A DNA stretch of 13,033 bases from Lachnospiraceae bacterium (lineage in GTDB: Bacteria; Bacillota; Clostridia; Lachnospirales; Lachnospiraceae): the NCBI GenBank assembly GCA_017444545.1, contig JAFSWJ010000167.1, positions 1 through 13,033 on the forward strand, read 5' to 3'. The translations under genes and the position numbers were made by a program. The notes beneath the pieces are model-generated. The model saw only the letters and a list, made by a program, of their open reading frames with translations, was not told the DNA's origin and ran no database searches. Positions 6,226 through 13,033 of the stretch are shown here, in pieces; positions within the stretch are counted from its first letter, which is position 1, and each line of letters opens with the position of its first letter.

Positions 6226-7371
6226 CTATCTGCGAACAAATCTCCTCAGGTTTTTTACTTCTTTTTTTATCGTCTCTGCCGTATACAGCATTTCCTCAAC
6301 AGTGTTTTTTGAGCTTGTGGATATCCTGATCGTGGATGAAGCCTCTTTTTCGGAAAGTCCCATGGCTGTGAGGGTTTTTGAAACACTGTTCTTTTTATGA
6401 GATGAACAGGCGCTCCCGGCCGATACATATATCCCGTTCTGCTCAAGAGCATGGAGCAGAACCTCCGAGCGTACATCCTGAACTGTCAGGGACACTATAT
6501 GCGGAGCATCTCCACCGTTTACCGAGATCCCCTCCAGTTCATCAAGGTTGTCTAATAAGACCGCCCTGAGTTCCTGCAGTTTTTTGAAATTTTCATCCAG
6601 GTTGTCGTACAGTTTTTTTGCGCTGAATGCCAGGCCTGCCGCTCCGGGAACATTTTCGGTTCCGGATCTGCGTCCCGCCTGCTGCCCTCCTCCAAAAATG
6701 AGAGGCGAAAGCTTAACTCCCGTCTTTGCGTACAAAAGACCCGCTCCCTTCGGTCCGTGCAGTTTGTGTGCGCTCACCGACAAAAGATCTATTCCCGCCT
6801 CCTTCGGAACAAGCTTCAGCTTTCCAAAGCCCTGGACATCATCCACATGAAAGATACACCCCGGGGATTTCTCCTTTATGAGCTTTCCGGCTTCGGCTAT
6901 GGGTTCAACCGCGCCTGTCTCATTATTCACATGCATGATGGATACCAGGAGCGTATCGGGCTGCAAAAGACTTTCAAGCTCAGAAAGATCTATGTGTCCG
7001 TCTCCGTCCACTCCGAGTATATCGACCCTGCAGCCGTATGCCTTCAAAAACTCCAGAGTCTCCGATACGGAAGGATGCTCAATGGCCGTTGTTATGATAT
7101 GCTTTGCCCTCCTTGTATTTGCAAGGAAGCTCCCGGTGAGGGCCTGATTGTTGCTCTCTGATCCGCCGGAGGTAAAGATCAGCTCGCTTTCCTGACATCT
7201 GAGTATCTTTGCCAGATCCCGTTTTGCAGCGTCAAGTACCTTTTCCGCTTCAAAACCTATATTGTGGAGGCTTGAAGGATTTCCAAACCCCTTTGTCATC
7301 AGCTTCCCCAGTAGGGAAGCAACTTCTTCGTCTACCGCAGTAGGTGCCGAATTATCAAGATAGCATTCCAT
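6226..7371 (-). CDS. Cysteine desulfurase (NifS/IscS family), ThiI partner
   Basis: 381 residues; a PLP enzyme converting L-cysteine to alanine with an enzyme-bound persulfide. Visible residues: H99 (EHPSV) stacking on PLP, N150 in VNNETGA, D177 and Q180 in HVDDVQGFGK, the PLP lysine K203 in SAHKLHGPKG, R235 in RRSGTEN, and catalytic C322 in SAGSACSS. The usual HVDAVQ is HVDDVQ here, a minor change. I chose ATG 7371 (MECYLDNSAPT) because it gives the normal family N-terminus and begins 1 nt after the purL stop. A TTG ten codons upstream would overlap purL by 29 nt. Its position directly before thiI suggests a dedicated role in s4U formation like Bacillus NifZ, though housekeeping Fe-S supply cannot be excluded. 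Confidence 0.92.
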   Translation of the reverse strand: MECYLDNSAPTAVDEEVASLLGKLMTKGFGNPSSLHNIGFEAEKVLDAAKRDLAKILRCQESELIFTSGGSESNNQALTGSFLANTRRAKHIITTAIEHPSVSETLEFLKAYGCRVDILGVDGDGHIDLSELESLLQPDTLLVSIMHVNNETGAVEPIAEAGKLIKEKSPGCIFHVDDVQGFGKLKLVPKEAGIDLLSVSAHKLHGPKGAGLLYAKTGVKLSPLIFGGGQQAGRRSGTENVPGAAGLAFSAKKLYDNLDENFKKLQELRAVLLDNLDELEGISVNGGDAPHIVSLTVQDVRSEVLLHALEQNGIYVSAGSACSSHKKNSVSKTLTAMGLSEKEASSTIRISTSSKNTVEEMLYTAETIKKEVKNLRRFVRR

Positions 7372-7372
7372 A

Positions 7373-10300
7373 TCACTTAAAGTATTCTGTCCCCGACTCA
7401 AATATCTTCATGTCCTGCTCACCGTAAATATTTATGGCTACGCCGTCTCCCCGTCTTTCGACGTGGGCCATCTTTCCAAATACTCTTCCGTCAGATGACA
7501 GGATCCCTTCGATCGCATTGTAGGAACCGTTCACATTCCAGTATTCATCCATGGATATGTTACCGTCGGCATCGCAGTACTGGGTTGCTATCTGACCACC
7601 GGTCAGAAGTCTGTCAAGCCACTCCTTCGGTGCCACAAACCTTCCTTCCCCATGGGATGCGGGATCTACATATACATTTCCGAGCCCGGCCTGCAAAAGC
7701 CAGGGCGACTTATCCGATACCACCTTGGTATATACCATCTTTGAAACGTGGCGGTTTATGGTATTGAAGGTCAGGGTCGGTGAATCATCCTCCTGCGCCT
7801 TTATTATCCTGCCGTAAGGTACCAGACCCAGCTTGATGAGCGCCTGGAAACCGTTGCAGATACCGAGGATCAGGCCGTCCCTTTTTTCGAGCAGCTCCAT
7901 CACTGCTTCGCTGATCTTTTCATTTCTGAAGGCGGTGGCAAAAAACTTTGCTGATCCGTCAGGCTCGTCGCCTGCGCTGAATCCGCCCGGGAACATGATG
8001 ATCTGGGCATCCCTGATGCTCCTTGCATATTCGTCAACGGAGTCCCTGATGTCGGAGGATGAGAGATTTTTGAACACTTTTACATCCACCTGTGCCCCTG
8101 CTCTTTCAAAGGCCTTTGCCGAGTCATACTCGCAGTTGGTTCCCGGAAATACCGGTATGAATACCTTTGGCTTTGCGACCTTGTTCCTGCATATATGTAC
8201 GGAAGGTGCATCACAGAGTATCTCCGGGATTGTCTCTTTCCCCTTGTATGCTTTTGTGGGAAATACCCCCTCAAGTGTTGCGTCATAGGCATCCTTCACG
8301 GATGACAATGACAGTTTCGTATCACCGTATGTTATCGCTGCCGTCTTTGTCACTTTTCCTATGACGGTATGAGGTATTGAAAGTTCCTTCAAAGCCCTTG
8401 GCGTGATCTCGGCCAGGATGTTTCCTGTCTCTGAAAGGAAAAACTCCTCCGGCCTCAGATCCTTGGAAAGTGCCACTCCCAGGCGGTTTCCGAATGCCAT
8501 CTTCGAGACCGCCGGAGCTATGCCGTATTCATCCAGGGCATATGCCGATACTATGCCGCCCTTTCTGATGGCTTTTGTTATCCCCGCATAGAGCTTTTTC
8601 ACCTCTTTGTACACCGGAAGATCGTATTCATCCACGGGTATGGTGAACTTGATGATCACATTTTTCGGCTCCTTCAATTCGGGTGTGATGATGTTCCTTC
8701 CCTTTTCAACACCCACGGCAAAGCTTACCAGAGTGGGCGGTACATCTATGTCCTCAAAGGTTCCTGACATGGAATCCTTGCCGCCGATTGATGCTATGCC
8801 GTATTCCATCTGTGCATCAAAGGCACCGAGCAAAGCCGAAAACGGTGCGCTCCATCTCTTTTTGTCCTCTGTCATCCTCTTGAAGTATTCCTGGAAGGTC
8901 AGATGCAGCTTTGATGAATCACCTCCCGCTGCCACGATCTTTGCCATGGAATCGGTCACGGCATACACAGCTCCGTGATAAGGGCTCCAGCTTGAAATGA
9001 AGGGATCAAAGCCGTAGCTCATGAGTGTAACCGTATCGGTGCTTCCTTCATCCATGGGAAGCTTGGCTGCCATGATCTGGGTGGGCATGCTCTGGTATAT
9101 GCCGCCATAGGGCATGAGTACTGATCCTGCTCCTATGGATGAGTCGAACATCTCCACCAGTCCCTTCTGGGAGCATTCGTTCAGGTCAGAGACACTTTCG
9201 ATCCATCTCTTTCCCAGATCCTTCACTCTCATTTCTTCCCTGAAATAAGCGTCCTTTTCTGACGGTGCCTCCACCTCTATGTCTGCTTCCTGGTGGGCTC
9301 CGTTTGTATCAAGAAAATCCCTTGATATATCAACTATCTTTTTTCCTCTCCAGTTGAGCACCAGCCGGGGTTCTTTTGTGACCTTTGCAACAACGGTCGC
9401 TTCAAGGTTCTCCTCGGCAGCATATTTCATAAACTCCTTTTCATCCTTTGCGTCAACGACCACAGCCATCCTTTCCTGGGATTCGGAAATAGCAAGCTCC
9501 GTACCGTCAAGTCCGGCATATTTTTTGGGGACTTTGTCAAGTTCCACACAAAGGCCGCGGGCAAGCTCGCCTATGGCCACGGATACTCCGCCTGCTCCAA
9601 AATCATTGCAGACCTTTATGAGAAGACTGACCTCACGTCTCCGGAAAAGCCTTTGGAGCTTTCTTTCGGTGGGAGCATTTCCTTTTTGAACCTCGGCAGA
9701 GCAGGTATCAATGGATGAGGTTGTGTGTACCTTTGATGAGCCGGTAGCACCGCCGATGCCGTCCCTTCCGGTTCTGCCTCCAAGGAGGATCACTATATCG
9801 CCGGGAGCAGCGTCTTTTCTGATCACATTGTCTTTTCTGGAAGCCGCTATGACTGCACCTATCTCCATCCTCTTTGCCACATATCCGGGATGGTATATCT
9901 CATGAACAAAACCGGTGGCCAGACCAATCTGGTTTCCGTATGAGGAATAGCCTGCTGCCGCACCCTTTACCAACCTCTTTTGCGGAAGCTTTCCCTTCAT
10001 GGTATCCTTCACCGGCACGGTGGGATCTGCCGCACCCGTTATCCTCATGGCCTGATATACATAGGATCTTCCGGAAAGGGGATCCCTGATGGCTCCTCCA
10101 AGACACGTTGCGGCCCCTCCAAAGGGCTCTATCTCTGTAGGATGGTTGTGGGTCTCATTTTTGAACATCACAAGCCAGTCCTCTTTTTTCTTTTTGCCGT
10201 CGTCACCTTTTACTTCAACGGGGACCACTATGGAGCAGGCATTGATCTCATGGCTGTCCTCCAGGTCACTCAGCTTTCCGCTCTTTTTTAACTGTCTCAT

Positions 10301-11155
10301 GGCCATGGTGGCTATATCCATCAGACAGACAAACTTGTCTCCGCCCTTTTCGGAAATACGGTCTTTGTACACTTCCTTTCTGGTCTTCATATATCTGTCA
10401 TAGGCTTTTTTGATGGGAGCGGAGTAGTGTCCGTCCTCAAAAGCGATATTTTTGAGTTCGGTTGAGAAGGTGGTGTGGCGGCAGTGGTCTGACCAGTATG
10501 TATCAAGAACCCTTATCTCGGTAACGGAAGGGTCTCTTTTTTCTTCCTTTTTGAAATAATCTCTGATATGGATGAAATCCCTGTAGGTCATTGCAAGGGA
10601 TAATGAACCGTAGAGCTCCTTCAGCTCTTTTTCGGTCATCTTTGTGAAGCCTTCAAAAAAAGCTATATCGGCCGGTTCATCATATTTGGTGATAAGGGTC
10701 TTTGGCTTCTCCGGGGCGGCAAGTCTGGAATCCACGGGATTGATCACGTATTCCTCGATCTTTTTCCTTTCGGCAGGACTTATCTTTCCTTCTATACAGT
10801 AGACAACTGCCGTTTTGATCTCGGGATCCGCATCCTCATCCAAAAATCTGATGCACTGGCGCGCAGAATCAGCTCTCTGGTCAAACTGTCCCGGCAGATA
10901 TTCCACACTGAATATCACAGCATCCTTGTCTGAAGCAAAGTTTTCTTCATAAAGCCTGTCAACAGGCGGCTCCGAAAAAACGCAGGTACAGGCTTTTTTG
11001 TACACCTCATCGCTGACATTTTCGATGTCATATCTGATGAGATAACGGAGATTTCTGATACCCTTTATACCAAGGTAACTTACGATCTCCTCTTTCAGTT
11101 CTCCTGCCTTTACGGCAAATTCCTCTTTTTTTTCTACGAATACTCTTCTGACCAT
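7373..11155 (-). CDS. purL: Phosphoribosylformylglycinamidine synthase, single-chain PurL
   Basis: 1260 residues from ATG 11155. It makes FGAM from FGAR, ATP and glutamine, the fourth step of purine synthesis. Domain order: an N-terminal PurS-like part; the linker motif LDTYWSDHCRHTTF (217-230); a first AIRS-type synthase half with KNETHNHPTEIEPFGG (332-347); a second half (about 600-960); and a C-terminal class I glutamine amidotransferase from about 998. The glutaminase nucleophile is C1100 in GICNGFQ, with H1231 and E1233 in AHVER completing the triad. The length and motifs fit the clostridial/streptococcal subtype rather than the separate PurL/PurQ/PurS set of Bacillus. I prefer ATG 11155 over an in-frame start eight codons earlier because AGAGGGAG lies just before it. 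A TATAAT (complement 11171-11176) upstream has no good -35 box, so transcription from the preceding gene is more likely. Confidence 0.95.
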   Translation of the reverse strand: MVRRVFVEKKEEFAVKAGELKEEIVSYLGIKGIRNLRYLIRYDIENVSDEVYKKACTCVFSEPPVDRLYEENFASDKDAVIFSVEYLPGQFDQRADSARQCIRFLDEDADPEIKTAVVYCIEGKISPAERKKIEEYVINPVDSRLAAPEKPKTLITKYDEPADIAFFEGFTKMTEKELKELYGSLSLAMTYRDFIHIRDYFKKEEKRDPSVTEIRVLDTYWSDHCRHTTFSTELKNIAFEDGHYSAPIKKAYDRYMKTRKEVYKDRISEKGGDKFVCLMDIATMAMRQLKKSGKLSDLEDSHEINACSIVVPVEVKGDDGKKKKEDWLVMFKNETHNHPTEIEPFGGAATCLGGAIRDPLSGRSYVYQAMRITGAADPTVPVKDTMKGKLPQKRLVKGAAAGYSSYGNQIGLATGFVHEIYHPGYVAKRMEIGAVIAASRKDNVIRKDAAPGDIVILLGGRTGRDGIGGATGSSKVHTTSSIDTCSAEVQKGNAPTERKLQRLFRRREVSLLIKVCNDFGAGGVSVAIGELARGLCVELDKVPKKYAGLDGTELAISESQERMAVVVDAKDEKEFMKYAAEENLEATVVAKVTKEPRLVLNWRGKKIVDISRDFLDTNGAHQEADIEVEAPSEKDAYFREEMRVKDLGKRWIESVSDLNECSQKGLVEMFDSSIGAGSVLMPYGGIYQSMPTQIMAAKLPMDEGSTDTVTLMSYGFDPFISSWSPYHGAVYAVTDSMAKIVAAGGDSSKLHLTFQEYFKRMTEDKKRWSAPFSALLGAFDAQMEYGIASIGGKDSMSGTFEDIDVPPTLVSFAVGVEKGRNIITPELKEPKNVIIKFTIPVDEYDLPVYKEVKKLYAGITKAIRKGGIVSAYALDEYGIAPAVSKMAFGNRLGVALSKDLRPEEFFLSETGNILAEITPRALKELSIPHTVIGKVTKTAAITYGDTKLSLSSVKDAYDATLEGVFPTKAYKGKETIPEILCDAPSVHICRNKVAKPKVFIPVFPGTNCEYDSAKAFERAGAQVDVKVFKNLSSSDIRDSVDEYARSIRDAQIIMFPGGFSAGDEPDGSAKFFATAFRNEKISEAVMELLEKRDGLILGICNGFQALIKLGLVPYGRIIKAQEDDSPTLTFNTINRHVSKMVYTKVVSDKSPWLLQAGLGNVYVDPASHGEGRFVAPKEWLDRLLTGGQIATQYCDADGNISMDEYWNVNGSYNAIEGILSSDGRVFGKMAHVERRGDGVAINIYGEQDMKIFESGTEYFK

Positions 11156-11159
11156 TCTG

Positions 11160-11167
11160 CTCCCTCT
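11160..11167 (-). promoter_or_regulatory. Ribosome binding site deciding the purL start
   Basis: AGAGGGAG on the minus strand, 4 nt before ATG 11155 (the GAGG core is 7 nt away). The upstream in-frame start near 11179 has no comparable site. Confidence 0.6.
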
Positions 11168-11186
11168 TTTATTATACAAATAATTT

Positions 11187-13033
11187 TCATCTCCTGATGA
11201 ATGCGTTCTGGTATTCGATCTCCTTTGGTACGGGGAAGCCGCCCTTTTCTATCTTTTGGATGACTATATCCATCAGATGATGCTTCTGGGCGATCTTGAT
11301 ATTGTATTTGTCCACCAGTTCCTTGAAGGCCGGAGTTGAATTGGCAAGTGCTTCTCTCTTCTCTTTCGGGAACGGACAGTATCGGAAGATGATGCCTCTC
11401 GACACCCTGTTTAAGCGCAGAGAACCCTTGCTCTCGTATTCCACATAGAGAATGTAATCACTGACAAATACACCCTTGGCGGAATTTCTGGCAGACTGCA
11501 GCTGGGCCTTGATCTTTTCTCTCATCTCCGGTGAGATGTCCCTGTTCTTGCGGTAGAACTGTATATAATCGGAAAACTCAGCAGTCAGGGAAGGAACCGT
11601 GACATCATTCCAGTGTACACCCTGCTCTCTCCTGCACATCTCCCATCGGAACTCACCCGCAAGCTTTGTAAACATCAGTTTGTTGTTTGCGGACGAGAAC
11701 ATCGGAACGGCCATCCTGGCAGGTGTATCTCTTTTCGGTCCCGATATCTCCTGCCACAGTGCTCCCCTGTTTCCGGAATTCGGCATCAGTATGATATAGG
11801 GCAGGATCTCCGTACTGATGAACTCTCTGTTGACTCCGATCTTTGGATCGGAAAACAGTATATCCCTGCAAAAACATGAATGATCGACTGATCTGATCTC
11901 ATCTATGAACCCTCTCACATCCTGGAAACGAAGAACCGATTCCTTTGGATCCTTGACATGGTCTTCTTCATAAAAGAAGGGAACAAAGGATGAGATACGG
12001 CCGTAGGTTATCCTGTCAGTCAGAGAGAAGAAATTGTGGATCTCAAATTTTGCCCTCTCCTCGTTGCTTGCAAGCATGACTGGTATGTCCTTCTGCTTGA
12101 TCTCCCCACTGTCATAAAGACTTTTGAGATAAGCAGGATATTCCATGTCAAATTCATTTTTTGAAGGTTCAACTTCTTTTCTGAATACCAGGGTCAGCCA
12201 TTCATATATCGTGACTATCCTTCCCTGGGGATCGCTCCTGTAGGTATCGGCAAGCACTGCAAGCTGTCCGGTAAACTTTTCTCCCGCGAGTTTTTCATCG
12301 ATAAATCCGAACATGAAAAACATCTTCACTTCAAGCGGAGGCTCCGGCGAGTCCATGCTCTTCAGAAAAGCTCCCTCATACACTCTGTAGAAATCCTCCG
12401 CAAGCTGTCTGCGGAGTCTCCTGACATCATCGCCCTGATCGGTTTTGTCCGAAAGTTTTGCAAAATCATCCAGTCTTTTTTTGAAGGCCGTTGCAAAATC
12501 CGGATCCACCCCGGAATAGGCAGTGATAACATTAAAGGCATCCTTTATCTCTATATTGGTCTCCCCGTCGGAGGCAAGATCATATTTTGCCGCGGCATCC
12601 TCCTCATCCTTTTCTATGGCAGATGCCTTGCGCTTCAGATCATTTACCCTCATCTTGAAGGCTGCTGTATCCTGATTCAGCCTGATGCGTCTTTCCGAAA
12701 TCTCCTCTGCCTTGTCCACAAGATAACTGATATACCTTCCGGCGTAGAGGATGATACCCGCACAGAAAGGCGGACCGGGAGCAAAAAGTTCCTTTGTGAT
12801 CTTTGAAAAAAACTCCGCCTCCCAGTTGTGAAGATCCGGGGGCGCAGGTTCCTCAAGAGTGTCTATGTAGCCGTCAGCCATATAAACCTCTGCAGCTGCA
12901 TCACAATACTCACGAAGCTTTGCATTGTCCAGTACCACTTCATTGTAATAAGCAAGCATGTCATCATATATCTGCTTGTTGGCAGCATATACCTGCTTCA
13001 CACAGTTTATGGCACCCTCGGTCAGGATCTGTG
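11187..13033 (-). CDS. Large uncharacterised protein (5' end beyond window)
   Basis: The frame is open from the right edge to a stop at 11187-11189, giving 614 visible residues. A GTG at 13001 could start it, but the codons before it (QILTEGAINC) read like ordinary protein and no ribosome binding site is obvious, so the true start is probably outside. I do not recognise the family with confidence. The protein is soluble in appearance, with no signal peptide or clear membrane helix. A charged, likely helical or coiled-coil stretch lies near 12590-12720 (EEISERRIRLNQ onward). The best-defined block is C-terminal (about 11400-11830), with ILMPNSGNRGALWQE, RWEMCRREQGVHWNDV and SDYIQFYRKNRDISPEMR. 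From memory this block resembles large Lachnospiraceae and spirochaete proteins that carry a cyclic-nucleotide-binding domain further N-terminal; this is unverified. It lies 31 nt upstream of purL in the same direction. Confidence 0.7.
   Translation of the reverse strand, partial: QILTEGAINCVKQVYAANKQIYDDMLAYYNEVVLDNAKLREYCDAAAEVYMADGYIDTLEEPAPPDLHNWEAEFFSKITKELFAPGPPFCAGIILYAGRYISYLVDKAEEISERRIRLNQDTAAFKMRVNDLKRKASAIEKDEEDAAAKYDLASDGETNIEIKDAFNVITAYSGVDPDFATAFKKRLDDFAKLSDKTDQGDDVRRLRRQLAEDFYRVYEGAFLKSMDSPEPPLEVKMFFMFGFIDEKLAGEKFTGQLAVLADTYRSDPQGRIVTIYEWLTLVFRKEVEPSKNEFDMEYPAYLKSLYDSGEIKQKDIPVMLASNEERAKFEIHNFFSLTDRITYGRISSFVPFFYEEDHVKDPKESVLRFQDVRGFIDEIRSVDHSCFCRDILFSDPKIGVNREFISTEILPYIILMPNSGNRGALWQEISGPKRDTPARMAVPMFSSANNKLMFTKLAGEFRWEMCRREQGVHWNDVTVPSLTAEFSDYIQFYRKNRDISPEMREKIKAQLQSARNSAKGVFVSDYILYVEYESKGSLRLNRVSRGIIFRYCPFPKEKREALANSTPAFKELVDKYNIKIAQKHHLMDIVIQKIEKGGFPVPKEIEYQNAFIRR

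Noticed and set aside
7372..7401. TTG start of the desulfurase overlapping purL by 29 nt
   Set aside because: The extra ten residues (MSRGQNTLSD) are just purL's end read in another frame. The internal ATG gives the standard family N-terminus.
11171..11176. TATAAT as a dedicated purL promoter
   Set aside because: No acceptable -35 hexamer lies 16-18 nt upstream, and the transcript would start almost on the ribosome binding site.
11156..11186. Purine riboswitch or PurR-type operator ahead of purL
   Set aside because: Only 31 nt separate purL from the preceding gene, too short for a riboswitch, and no purine-riboswitch core is seen there.

Overview
The window is a piece of a low-to-middle GC Firmicutes chromosome. 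It most likely comes from the Clostridia, family Lachnospiraceae or close to it. Four things point there: the single-chain PurL of the clostridial/streptococcal type, the ThiI without a rhodanese domain paired with its own cysteine desulfurase, the HPr-like protein without the active-site histidine, and the YqeV-type MtaB. No plasmid, phage or transposase gene is visible. Genus assignment is not possible from the sequence alone.

Layout, right to left. A tightly packed minus-strand gene row runs from the right edge to about 3397. It holds a large uncharacterised protein cut by the window edge, purL (purine synthesis), a NifS/IscS-type cysteine desulfurase, thiI (tRNA 4-thiouridine) and a polytopic membrane protein of the DUF6311 type. 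Gaps are 31, 1 and 2 nt, and the last two genes overlap by 11 nt, so the row is probably one operon. Next is a 591-nt non-coding stretch (2806-3396) between two convergent genes. It is full of palindromes: one ordinary terminator, three copies of a 29-bp imperfect palindrome, and two self-complementary units of about 200-250 nt bounded by those copies. Then comes a short plus-strand gene for an HPr-like protein, with a near-consensus promoter, a strong ribosome binding site and its own terminator. Divergent from it, on the minus strand, lies mtaB (tRNA methylthiotransferase), followed 7 nt later by a second polytopic membrane protein that runs off the left edge.

How the genes may work together: the desulfurase and ThiI form a classical sulfur-relay pair for s4U8 in tRNA. 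MtaB is also a tRNA thiolation enzyme, in a separate transcription unit, and it needs iron-sulfur clusters. PurL shares the row with them without an obvious metabolic link. The two membrane proteins look like large GT-C-like or polymer-related envelope proteins of unknown substrate.

The most unusual material is the palindromic intergenic region. It looks like a REP/BIME- or MITE-type non-autonomous repeat cluster, and one copy appears to serve as the transcription terminator of the large operon. The HPr-like protein that keeps the Ser46-type motif but lacks His15 also deserves attention.
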